DNA of 64,000 nt from a virus. The translations under genes and the position numbers were made by a program. A model generated the notes under the pieces. The model did not search any database and was not told the DNA's origin. It saw only the letters and a list, made by a program, of their open reading frames with translations. The stretch covers positions 1 through 64,000 of IMG/VR virus record IMGVR_UViG_3300023202_000137; one strand, written 5' to 3'. Below are positions 6,971-14,242 of the stretch, one piece after another (within the stretch, counting starts at the first letter, position 1; each line of letters begins with the position of its first letter).

Positions 6971-7317
6971 GCCGTTATCTTCTTGCGCTTACCGATACTC
7001 ATAGTTCCGGGAACGAAGTAGACACCCCCGCCCGTAATATCGTACCCCTCTCCCTTCTTCTCCACCAACAACACTGCGTTGCCGCAACGACCGCATGTCG
7101 TCTGGATTCTATCCTTCACCAATGGCTGCCCACCCCGCGTACGCAGCTTCCCCTCTGGATCTCGGTACCGGTACTTGTCCCCGATGTCTGGATCGACCTC
7201 CAGAACCTTGAACGTGTTGAGAAACTGCGTGGCGTCCGCTTTCTTTCCTACCTCAAACTCCACCGTGCCAATTACCTTGCGCTCACCTGCACAGTACACT
7301 CCGAACGTTTCTCTCAT
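6967..7317 (-). CDS. Hypothetical protein with one CxxC pair
   Basis: A protein of 116 residues from ATG 7317, after GAGGGTACAG; an upstream GTG at 7335 is less likely. Beta-rich: MRETFGVYCAGERKVIGTVE; the C-terminal half has TTCGRCGNAVLLVEKKGEGY. It follows a terminator-like hairpin at 7336-7386. Role unknown. Confidence 0.62.
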   Translation of the reverse strand: MRETFGVYCAGERKVIGTVEFEVGKKADATQFLNTFKVLEVDPDIGDKYRYRDPEGKLRTRGGQPLVKDRIQTTCGRCGNAVLLVEKKGEGYDITGGGVYFVPGTMSIGKRKKITA

Positions 7318-7335
7318 CTGTACCCTCACGACCAC

Positions 7336-7386
7336 CGAGAAAATTGAGGGGGCGGGACTGTTGGTGGTCTTCGTTCCCGCCCCCTC
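7336..7386 (-). terminator. Terminator-like hairpin after the RusA-like gene
   Basis: A perfect 12-bp stem (7346-7357 with 7375-7386, GAGGGGGCGGGA/TCCCGCCCCCTC) with a 17-base loop. On the minus strand it is followed by AATTTTCTC. The T run is short, so termination may be partial. Confidence 0.6.
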
Positions 7387-7389
7387 GAC

Positions 7390-7779
7390 TCACCACCCTT
7401 CGGGGATGGTTTTACTCAAGGGCTTTCGCCCATCCACTATCACAACCTCGACTCGCGGATTGCTTTTGTCGTACACCGGAGGGCAAAAGGCACCACCCGT
7501 GTACTTGTCTCCACCAGGCTGCCCGTAGAACAGCGCGTCAGCAATGGCCTTGCGGACGTTCTCGGGATCTGGGTGCCTCCCATCCGCAAAAAAAGCCCTG
7601 GTGTAAATACTGACCGGCCTTTCCCGAGTCACTGGCCCGTGCCGGTATCCTGCAACCATCGCTGCAGCTCGCACTCCATCACAATAGAGGGAGTACCTGC
7701 GCTTCGTTGACCACTTGCTTTTGTCGTATTGCGCAAGGAACGCAACCGGTGGTCCCGGTATCGTGAACTGTATTCTCAC
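7390..7779 (-). CDS. rusA: RusA-family Holliday junction resolvase
   Basis: A protein of 129 residues, close to the family's usual 120. Starts MRIQFTIPGPPVAF, the typical RusA N-terminal strand. The acidic active-site region is HPDPENVRKAIADALFYG (D71, E73, N74, K77, D81) with a further Asp at D91. Established: RusA enzymes use conserved Asp residues to cleave four-way junctions. Expected role is resolving replication/recombination intermediates before packaging. Overlaps the ASCH gene by four bases. Confidence 0.85.
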   Translation of the reverse strand: MRIQFTIPGPPVAFLAQYDKSKWSTKRRYSLYCDGVRAAAMVAGYRHGPVTRERPVSIYTRAFFADGRHPDPENVRKAIADALFYGQPGGDKYTGGAFCPPVYDKSNPRVEVVIVDGRKPLSKTIPEGW

Positions 7780-8165
7780 TCAACCAACCTAAACCGTACC
7801 GCAAAGCACTCACGCTGCAACGGTAGCTCTCCGTAGATATCCATCAGCCCACGCCAAAGTTCATCGTGCGTACTCATTCCCTCGGCCTTCGCATCCTCAT
7901 CTGTGAAGTCGCAAACCTTCTGCGCTCGCACGTCCAATATCTCAATGTCTGCGATCTTCTCAGCCTCCAACTCTCCAACTCCCTTGCACTCGTAACAGCA
8001 CTCGTCGAGCAACACCTGTTCCCCGTGGCAAACCGGGCACTGGCCTTTGATTGTAACCGCTTCCTCGATCATGCCCGCTGCAACCTTGGGCACGTCCCAG
8101 AAGCGCCGAGTCTCTGTCTTTCGTCCCTGCAGAATCATTCGCTTGTGCCTTGGTAGAAACTTCAC
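7776..8165 (-). CDS. ASCH-domain protein with zinc insertion
   Basis: A protein of 129 residues from a GTG at 8165 (VKFLPRHKRMILQGRKTETRR) overlapping the upstream TGA. The ILQGRKTETRR motif and the C-terminal FAVRFRLVE are typical of ASCH domains, a PUA-like fold proposed to bind RNA. Inserted is CPVCHGEQVLLDECCYECKG, a DnaJ-like zinc module. Substrate unknown. Confidence 0.72.
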   Translation of the reverse strand: MKFLPRHKRMILQGRKTETRRFWDVPKVAAGMIEEAVTIKGQCPVCHGEQVLLDECCYECKGVGELEAEKIADIEILDVRAQKVCDFTDEDAKAEGMSTHDELWRGLMDIYGELPLQRECFAVRFRLVE

Positions 8166-8545
8166 CGTTGCTCCACGATCCGAAGATATCGGATGAGTGT
8201 GTTCACCATGTGGTGTTTCCAATCGAACTCTGGGAGCTTCCCGGTCTGGCGTAGGTCATGGCAGCGGCGGCACAAAGGGATTGTTCGATAGTCATCCGTT
8301 TTCTGCGACAGTCCACGCGGACCGATGTGATCAGGATCTACGCGGGGCTCGGCTCCGCACCGGCAACAATTTTGTTGGCGTACGAACTCCAAATAGTGCG
8401 GCGCTTTCGCTGCCCCCTCGGGTTTGGACCAGAACAATCGTGGACGTTCCCGGTGCGACTTCGCGAGCCAGTAACCGATCATCGCCTCCATTGCATCGGT
8501 CCCATACTCTCCGCTTAGATCTTCCAGCAATTCTTGTGGTGTCAT
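8162..8545 (-). CDS. HNH-type nuclease-like protein
   Basis: A protein of 127 residues. Residues 58-100 contain CCRCGAEP, then DPDHIGPRG (D72 H73) and LCRRCHDLRQTG (C92, C95, H96), the order seen in HNH/DUF968 or Ref-like phage nucleases. The N-terminal 50 residues are helical. Likely a DNA endonuclease in recombination or repair, between the ASCH gene and the collar gene. Start shares one base with the upstream stop. Confidence 0.72.
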   Translation of the reverse strand: MTPQELLEDLSGEYGTDAMEAMIGYWLAKSHRERPRLFWSKPEGAAKAPHYLEFVRQQNCCRCGAEPRVDPDHIGPRGLSQKTDDYRTIPLCRRCHDLRQTGKLPEFDWKHHMVNTLIRYLRIVEQR

Positions 8546-9357
8546 TAGGCAACTCGGATGATTGGGATCACTTCGTAAAACAGAGGGTCGTTACTCTGGG
8601 TGTTAGTGCCCGGTGAGCTTCCTCCGGTGTTCGCAGAGCTTGGTCCCCCCGTCGTGTTGTTGCTCGGGCTTCCAGTATTCGCCGTGCTCGGGCCGTTCGT
8701 TGCTGGCGGGGTAGTGACCTGGGTAAGAGCAGCCCGCGCTGGTGCGCTCACCTCTGCAGCCTTCGCCTGCGTCGAACGCCTCGCAGTGAAAACTACCGAC
8801 CCGTAGAGGGGGAGATCGGACGCATTGCCTATCCAATATTCCGATCCATCATCAAAACCGATTGGCATATTGTGAGCATGGGCACTTTGACCGTGTACGT
8901 GGTTTTGCATCGAATGAAAGTGGTTCTGCATTGAGTGGGTGTGGCTCTGCATCGAATGGGTGTGCGAGTTTACCGTGTGGCTGTGGTTCGCTGCACCGCC
9001 CGTCCCTCCTGCCGTCGCTGCAGCCTTGAAGTAGCGCCCGATTAGATTGGGTGTGCCGTTGCTTCCGTCTGCGATCTGCCACCCATCCGGTATTGCTGCC
9101 AGAGTGTTGACGAAACGGATCGTCCCGATAGGCGATAGCGTGTCGTAGAAGAAATCAGCAACCGCATTGATGCCCGTGTTTATTGCGCTGTCCTCGGGGT
9201 CGTACGCGATTCCTGTCTCTAGGTCGTCCTGCCTTGGTATCGGCACAACACTCCCCGGAGTACCAAAGCCAATGCGCACACCATCCTGCGAGCTGGCATC
9301 AGCCAGCAACTGCAGGATGGTTCGCAGCGCATCGCGTACCGCTTGCGGGGCCGCCAT
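8545..9357 (-). CDS. Tail-collar-like fibre protein with His-x-His repeats
   Basis: A protein of 270 residues from ATG 9357 (MAAPQAVRDALRTIL), overlapping the upstream stop. The middle has IGTIRFVNTLAAIPDGWQIA, the start of a phage tail-collar domain, then PNLIGRYFKAA. Residues about 130-165 hold six or more His-x-His pairs in seven-residue repeats (SHTHSMQ, NHFHSMQ, NHVHGQS). Established: such HxH rods in receptor-binding fibres coordinate metal ions. The C-terminus is a low-complexity Ser/Thr/Gly/Asn stretch. It lies 20 kb away from the other fibre genes. Confidence 0.8.
   Translation of the reverse strand: MAAPQAVRDALRTILQLLADASSQDGVRIGFGTPGSVVPIPRQDDLETGIAYDPEDSAINTGINAVADFFYDTLSPIGTIRFVNTLAAIPDGWQIADGSNGTPNLIGRYFKAAATAGGTGGAANHSHTVNSHTHSMQSHTHSMQNHFHSMQNHVHGQSAHAHNMPIGFDDGSEYWIGNASDLPLYGSVVFTARRSTQAKAAEVSAPARAALTQVTTPPATNGPSTANTGSPSNNTTGGPSSANTGGSSPGTNTQSNDPLFYEVIPIIRVA
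8897..8970. repeat. 21-bp tandem repeats encoding His-x-His heptads
   Basis: Units such as TGCATCGAATGGGTGTG and TGCATTGAGTGGGTGTGGCTC recur with small changes, giving the heptads SHTHSMQ/NHFHSMQ. Unit length matches seven codons, so slippage could add or remove metal sites in frame. Confidence 0.6.
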
Positions 9358-9611
9358 CAGTCTAGCTCTTTCCACATGATTGGGACCCGCTCACCATCTC
9401 CAACATCAGCGAATACCACCATGGCACTGCCATCCTCTACCTCGTTCGTGCTCCTGTCTTCCAACTGGAACGAAACTTTGAACGCCCCCAAGGACACCGG
9501 CTGGATATCTCGAACCTGCCCTATTGGGTACGGCTCGTTGTCCACCACCATGTTGATCGTAGGATCGATACAAAGCGCCTCAACCACTGCGTCACGTAGT
9601 TCCTGCTTCAT
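9357..9611 (-). CDS. Hypothetical protein beside collar gene
   Basis: A protein of 84 residues: MKQELRDAVVEALCIDPTIN, then a beta-rich part (LGAFKVSFQLEDRSTNEVED, ERVPIMWKELD). No family recognised. Overlaps both neighbours. Confidence 0.62.
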   Translation of the reverse strand: MKQELRDAVVEALCIDPTINMVVDNEPYPIGQVRDIQPVSLGAFKVSFQLEDRSTNEVEDGSAMVVFADVGDGERVPIMWKELD

Positions 9612-9859
9612 AGGTCCACCCTAACCTTGTACTGGTCCGCGAGGTTTCGTAGCCAATCTAATTGGCGTTCCGTACACACTGCGTTGTCTCCCTCAACCGC
9701 AATGCGTCCCGCCATCTGCTCGATGAACTCTGCCGACTTCTTGTTCCCGTAGTGCATCGCTTGCACCTTGGGGGCTAGCGCCGACAGCAGCTTGCGAGCT
9801 TCGGCCAAGGTCTCGTTGTGCCTCACGGCTTCCATCAGTGGGTTGATCTTTCTACTCAT
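9608..9859 (-). CDS. Hypothetical helical protein
   Basis: A protein of 83 residues, helical: MSRKINPLMEAVRHNETLAE and VCTERQLDWLRNLADQYKVR. The latter resembles short helical phage proteins found near replication genes. Function unknown. Confidence 0.6.
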   Translation of the reverse strand: MSRKINPLMEAVRHNETLAEARKLLSALAPKVQAMHYGNKKSAEFIEQMAGRIAVEGDNAVCTERQLDWLRNLADQYKVRVDL

Positions 9860-10157
9860 CTGCTGGTCTCAATCCTCCGGTGCCACGCCGTACGGGCTCG
9901 GCCCTGGCAGCGAATGTTTGCAATCCGCGCGCACGCAACGACCGTGCTGCGTTCTCGGCTCGCTTCCGTGTCTGTATCTGTCGTCGCTGTTCGAGGGCTT
10001 CCTCTTCCAGCATTTCCTCCAGCTCGCTCCCGTCTTCGGCCTGGAATATCTCGTGCTTTGCGATCTGCAAAGCGTGCTCATATCCCGACGCCAACTCTGC
10101 ACGTCCGGCTGCTCGTGCCCTTGCTGCCAACTGTTGGAGTCGTTCAAAGAGCCTCAT
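9852..10157 (-). CDS. Hypothetical coiled-coil protein
   Basis: A protein of 101 residues, strongly helical and charged (MRLFERLQQLAARARAAGRA; LEEMLEEEALEQRRQIQTRK), probably a coiled coil, with a Gly/Arg/Pro tail. Role unknown. Confidence 0.6.
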   Translation of the reverse strand: MRLFERLQQLAARARAAGRAELASGYEHALQIAKHEIFQAEDGSELEEMLEEEALEQRRQIQTRKRAENAARSLRARGLQTFAARAEPVRRGTGGLRPADE

Positions 10158-10453
10158 CGCTTCCCTCTCTTACCTTTGCTTCTACTGCGTTGAACTTTGC
10201 GACCCTGCCCTATCGGTCCGTCGTGCCGTACGGGTTTGCCGCGCTTCTTTTCTTCCGGTGTCGTTTTCTCCGTCACGTACGAGATCAACCCCCCCGTGCT
10301 CTTAGGGCCCAACGCTCGCACGCGGTACTTCTTTTCCAACTCCTCCCTCGCCAGCTTCTTCGCTTCGGAAACCGTTCGGCCAGTAACCTCGAACGTCGCA
10401 ACCGCATGCGGGTTCGCTCTGCCTTTGATCACTTCGTAGACTTCAACCTTCAC
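10154..10453 (-). CDS. Hypothetical basic protein
   Basis: A protein of 99 residues from GTG 10453, overlapping the upstream TGA as GTGA; the longer frame to 10615 shadows the upstream gene. A beta/helix part (KVEVYEVIKGRANPHAVATF, SEAKKLAREELEKKYRV) is followed by a very basic tail (RSRSKGKRGKR). Possibly nucleic-acid binding. Confidence 0.6.
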   Translation of the reverse strand: MKVEVYEVIKGRANPHAVATFEVTGRTVSEAKKLAREELEKKYRVRALGPKSTGGLISYVTEKTTPEEKKRGKPVRHDGPIGQGRKVQRSRSKGKRGKR

Positions 10454-10830
10454 GACTTCTTTCCTCGCCGCAGGGACACAACGTCCAGCCCCTTGCCAAG
10501 TTTGTTCACACTCATCGCACGGTACCCTCCGCATCCTCGGGGGTCTTCGTTGTCCCGGTAGAATGGACAGGGGAGTGTAACCCCAGGCGCTTCCTTCTTG
10601 GACAGCCAAGAGCACATGCCGTGCTTGTCGATATGGTCACATGGGGTTGCAACCTGAGCCTCCCAAAGCTCCCGCAGTTTCGCCCGCAAGGCGTTAGGTG
10701 GAACGATGCCCTGCTCGTGATAGCTTTTTGCCTTGAGTACCCAGCCCAGCTCACTTTCGCCTCCATGTCCTGATTCGACAATTTCCCGGAGCTTTGGTTC
10801 AAGCTCTTCGATCAAATCTTCGTAGTTCAT
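10450..10830 (-). CDS. Hypothetical protein with Cys4 cluster
   Basis: A protein of 126 residues from ATG 10830 (ATGA overlap with the amidase stop). Helical N-terminus MNYEDLIEELEPKLREIVES. The C-terminal half has TPCDHIDKHGMCSWL, LPCPFYRD and PRGCGGYRAM, a four-Cys cluster that could bind zinc or an Fe-S centre. Lies directly downstream of the amidase gene. Confidence 0.62.
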   Translation of the reverse strand: MNYEDLIEELEPKLREIVESGHGGESELGWVLKAKSYHEQGIVPPNALRAKLRELWEAQVATPCDHIDKHGMCSWLSKKEAPGVTLPCPFYRDNEDPRGCGGYRAMSVNKLGKGLDVVSLRRGKKS

Positions 10831-11588
10831 GTCCGCTCGTACCCTGCGTTCTCGAACGCTGGCCATAGCGTCAACCCTGGGTCCACCTTTGTGCTGCTTA
10901 CCTGGTAGTGCCCCACCACCCCTGACTCGATCTCATCGAGCTTCTGACTTGGCAACGGTATCCGTTTCGGAATCTCGAACGCTTTGCAGATTGCATCTGC
11001 CAGCTCAACGCAACGACTCTTCTGGGCTGCGGTGAAGTCCTGATGATTCCAAACCTGCCGACCATTGGGTTTTGCTTGCTCCTTCACCATTGGCCGACCA
11101 TCCTGTGGGTTCCACCACTTTTCGAGAACGGGATTGTTTACTTCAACCCCGATGCTTCGCCAGTTGATAGGCGGCGCATGTTGGGCAATCCATTTTGCTG
11201 GGTCACAAAGCTGATAGAGCGTTGCTGCAGCATCGCCGTCGATCATGAAATGGATACCCAACCCTCGCTGTAGCAAAACCTCGTGGCACTGGTGCGAGCT
11301 TTTGCAAACATCCCAATGGAACACGAACACATCTGGGCGACGCGAGCGCGGCTTTAGATGCGCAGACGGCAAACCAAGTCCACCGTCCTGATCCCAACGT
11401 ACCACCGGAAACTCTACTGGCACCTCTCGACCTGCAATGATCAATGCGTTTGTGCTCATCTCCCCTTTGCCTTTCGTTCGCAGGTAGATCGTTCCACCCA
11501 TCGTTACAATGTGCGCGTCTTGATCTCGCGCTGGCTTTGCGTACAGCCACGCGAAGAACCGACGCAGTGCCTCTATCAGTTTTTTCAT
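10827..11588 (-). CDS. N-acetylmuramoyl-L-alanine amidase (amidase_2-type endolysin)
   Basis: A protein of 253 residues from ATG 11588 (MKKLIEALRRFFAWLYAKPA), ATGA-coupled. Zinc-amidase features: VFVFHWDVCKSSHQCHE (H91), GLGIHFMIDGDAATLYQLCD with its variant reading, RSIGVEVNN, and VVGHYQVSSTKVDPG near the C-terminus (zinc His and catalytic region). Established: amidase_2 enzymes cleave the sugar-peptide bond of peptidoglycan. No signal peptide; the N-terminal 20 residues are amphipathic and basic. Likely the phage endolysin, but it lies far from the holin-like genes at 26-30 kb. Confidence 0.82.
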   Translation of the reverse strand: MKKLIEALRRFFAWLYAKPARDQDAHIVTMGGTIYLRTKGKGEMSTNALIIAGREVPVEFPVVRWDQDGGLGLPSAHLKPRSRRPDVFVFHWDVCKSSHQCHEVLLQRGLGIHFMIDGDAAATLYQLCDPAKWIAQHAPPINWRSIGVEVNNPVLEKWWNPQDGRPMVKEQAKPNGRQVWNHQDFTAAQKSRCVELADAICKAFEIPKRIPLPSQKLDEIESGVVGHYQVSSTKVDPGLTLWPAFENAGYERT

Positions 11589-12001
11589 GGCGTTGTCTGC
11601 GGGTATCCGTTCGACGCCAAGAACTCCGCTGCAACGTACTCCAACATAACCCCTTTCCAAGCTCGCTTGCCTGGGATCTGCGTTGATAGCTCTTTCGCTC
11701 GCTCCATCGCAGCCATGATTATGTCCCGTTGCTCTAGGGTGATTCGGAACCGCAGTGTGGTCCAACCGTCTTCGAGTTTTGGATCTTTGTTCGGTCGTAC
11801 GCGCCGCTTGCGCGTGAGCTTCTCATCCTTGGTATCGGATAGAAACTTGTTCGTGGCGCCCGACACGTCGCGCTCTACCACTTCCGTGTCCGGGTCAAGC
11901 CCTCCCGATGCAATGTGGGTCTCAGCTTCCTGCTTGAGATCCTCCATCACATTGCGAGCTTTTATCAGTTTCTTTTTTGTTTCCGCTGTTAAGTCTGGCA
12001 T
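11585..12001 (-). CDS. Hypothetical protein
   Basis: A protein of 138 residues starting MPDLTAETKKKLIKARNVM after GAGGGAAACCAA. A charged linker (RKRRVRPNKDPK) leads to a C-terminal unit LRFRITLEQRDIIMAAMERA, reminiscent of a ribbon-helix-helix strand plus helix. DNA binding is possible but unproven. Confidence 0.6.
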   Translation of the reverse strand: MPDLTAETKKKLIKARNVMEDLKQEAETHIASGGLDPDTEVVERDVSGATNKFLSDTKDEKLTRKRRVRPNKDPKLEDGWTTLRFRITLEQRDIIMAAMERAKELSTQIPGKRAWKGVMLEYVAAEFLASNGYPQTTP

Positions 12002-12185
12002 TTGGTTTCCCTCGTGCGAAGTCCTCGCACAGTCTGATTAGATTGCTCCAAAGATAATTGGCGTTCGCGTCCTCCGGTTCGCACAAGCCCTTCGCTTTTG
12101 TCGCCTGCTCCAGTGCATCAGCAACCTGCCGTGTAGAGGTCGCGATTATTTTTCTCGCTGCCTGCGGTGTCGTTATGGAACTCAT
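11922..12185 (-). CDS. Hypothetical protein
   Basis: A protein of 87 residues (MSSITTPQAARKIIATSTRQ, ANANYLWSNLIRLCEDFARG). Its last 27 residues overlap the downstream gene in another frame and look low-complexity. ATGA overlap with the primase-helicase stop. No family recognised. Confidence 0.55.
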   Translation of the reverse strand: MSSITTPQAARKIIATSTRQVADALEQATKAKGLCEPEDANANYLWSNLIRLCEDFARGKPNARLNSGNKKETDKSSQCDGGSQAGS

Positions 12186-14242
12186 GAGCCCTCCCCTGCT
12201 GGCTGCCTATCGCTTGGGCTTCCGGTGTAGAGCTTAAAGGCTTGCTGGCTTGGTTCCGGTTCCGGCTCGGGCTCGCTTGCTGCAGCAGCCTGCGCCGCTT
12301 GCTGGATTGCATCAGCCACTGCCTGCGGGCCAGCTTGCAGGGTGGTTGGGTTTTGGGTTGGGGTCCCTTCCGTGTACTCATACCGCAAAGAGTTTCGGTC
12401 GAACTCCAACTGCACTGACCCTTCCTTGGCAAAATCAGACCTCGCCTTGAGCGTCGTAATCTCGGAGTAGGGCACGTGGTTGTTGCTGCGGTCTAGGTCC
12501 CGTGGCACCCAGACCCGCAACACGTTGTCAGCAACTTTCTTGATCTCCGACGACCCCTTTAGATCGTTCAGCTCAACTTTTAGGGGCACCCCTTCGATAT
12601 CAGTTCGCAGCTTTGATGGGTGCACGACGAGTACGATGTGAACTTGCAGCTTCAACGCCCAAGACTTTATTGCTCGCATAGTCTTGTCGATCATGTAGCG
12701 TTCTTTCTCGGGCGATCCTTCAAGCATGAAGTGCAAGTGATCTACCACGACGTACCAAAGCCCGTACCGTCGCACCCCGTACTCGATAGCGTCTCGCAAA
12801 TCATCGAGTGGTATTTCACCGTAGTGGTCCACAAAGAAAATGTTTCGACTTCGCAGGTTGGACATTGCGTTGTGAAGATCTACGTTGTCCATGTCAACGA
12901 ACGACTTGCCCGCCTCCATGCTTACGAGTTTTCGCGCAGTGTCTCGGCTCGGCATCTCGAATGATGCAATCAATGTCCCAACCCCGTCCCGACTGTCGCC
13001 AGGATCTCCCTTCGACTGGTCCCACGCACACGCAGTTGTCCAAGTAGTTTTGCCCGACCCCGTGTCACCGGTAACCACAGTCACCTCGCCAGCTCGCCAC
13101 CCCGCAATGAGGTTGTTGACCCCGTGCCACATGCTCTGACGACCAAGAACTTTTTCGCTGTCCCCTTTCTTCAGCTCCCAAAGCTCTGCCTCGAAGTCCC
13201 CAATGTGTTTGACCGATGAGTGTTGATAGGCTTGCGCACCTTCGATGTATGTTTTGATTTCCTCGACGCTGCGACCATTTCTCAGACAGTCGTTCACGTC
13301 CTTGTCTGGAAACTTCACTCGCCCGCACCGGTACCTGCCCAACTGCCCCGCAAGTTTCTCCGCGCCATCCTCCCCAGCCCGGTCACTGTCGTACGCGATC
13401 AATACCTCGTCAAATCTCGCGAGTCGTTCGCGTGCGTCGTCATCGAGGTTACGTCCCGCTGTTCCCGTGCCGATAGCCACCTCGTATCCTAACTGCCAGA
13501 GGGTCATCACATCCAACTCTGCCTCGCAAATCATCACGGACTCGTAGTGGTTCTCTAGCGAATCCAAGTTGAACAGTAGATTGGGTGCGCCCTTCCATTT
13601 CTCGAACCGCTTCTGTCCTTCGTAGGATCGAAACTTGTAGTTGACCAACTGCTTGCCAACAAACACTGGGATCGCAATTGCTTCGTACACGTTCGACACG
13701 TAGCCCTTGCACACGTGGCAGGCTTCCTTCGATACGAGCACCTGCCCCTCGCATGCCTTGCAGTACCCTCGACGCGCCAACCCTAGGCGGAAGTGTTTGA
13801 TCGTTTTTTCTTCTAGGCAGCGCTCCTCTCGCAAGTACCCCATCGCATCGCCAACCGCTTCGAGTCGCTTCTCAAAGAACTGCACAGACTCAGAGGGCGG
13901 CAACGAGTGCCCCTCCCACGACGACCCACGCGACTGCTTGAGTCGTTGAGTCAGTCGATCCACCATCGGATCCCCTTTACCGAACGGTCGCTCTAGCTCG
14001 ATGAGTCCCAGGTGTTTCTTGAGCGTGATCAAGTTTCCTTTTTCCATACAGCAGTAGGTACAGTATTGGCCGGTCGTTGCGTTGATGTAGAAGTTTCTGT
14101 CCGTACGCTTCTTGCTCGACTTCCCACAGAGCGGGCAGCCTTGCAGAACAATCTCTCCACCTTCGTGCTTTTGAATCTTCCAACCTTGGCGAGCGATGAA
14201 ATCATCAACGCTCTCTTCCAGCTTGCTCTCTTCATCAATCAC
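12182..14242 (-). CDS. Bifunctional primase-helicase (T7 gp4-like)
   Basis: About 686 residues. Start GTG 14242 follows GGTGAGGG; GTGs at 14257/14260 are alternatives (residues below count from 14260). Order: primase zinc site C42xxC45...C67xxC70; a second Cys4 (C167, C170, C181, C184); TOPRIM with MICEAELD (E246) and AYDSDRAG (289-296); then a RecA/DnaB-type helicase with Walker A GDTGSGKTT (398-406) and VVVDHLHFM as Walker B. The C-terminus is a Gln/Ala/Pro/Glu tail. Established: T7 gp4-type enzymes unwind DNA and make primers at the fork. Next to the initiator, SSB and Sak4 genes. Confidence 0.9.
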   Translation of the reverse strand: MIDEESKLEESVDDFIARQGWKIQKHEGGEIVLQGCPLCGKSSKKRTDRNFYINATTGQYCTYCCMEKGNLITLKKHLGLIELERPFGKGDPMVDRLTQRLKQSRGSSWEGHSLPPSESVQFFEKRLEAVGDAMGYLREERCLEEKTIKHFRLGLARRGYCKACEGQVLVSKEACHVCKGYVSNVYEAIAIPVFVGKQLVNYKFRSYEGQKRFEKWKGAPNLLFNLDSLENHYESVMICEAELDVMTLWQLGYEVAIGTGTAGRNLDDDARERLARFDEVLIAYDSDRAGEDGAEKLAGQLGRYRCGRVKFPDKDVNDCLRNGRSVEEIKTYIEGAQAYQHSSVKHIGDFEAELWELKKGDSEKVLGRQSMWHGVNNLIAGWRAGEVTVVTGDTGSGKTTWTTACAWDQSKGDPGDSRDGVGTLIASFEMPSRDTARKLVSMEAGKSFVDMDNVDLHNAMSNLRSRNIFFVDHYGEIPLDDLRDAIEYGVRRYGLWYVVVDHLHFMLEGSPEKERYMIDKTMRAIKSWALKLQVHIVLVVHPSKLRTDIEGVPLKVELNDLKGSSEIKKVADNVLRVWVPRDLDRSNNHVPYSEITTLKARSDFAKEGSVQLEFDRNSLRYEYTEGTPTQNPTTLQAGPQAVADAIQQAAQAAAASEPEPEPEPSQQAFKLYTGSPSDRQPAGEGS

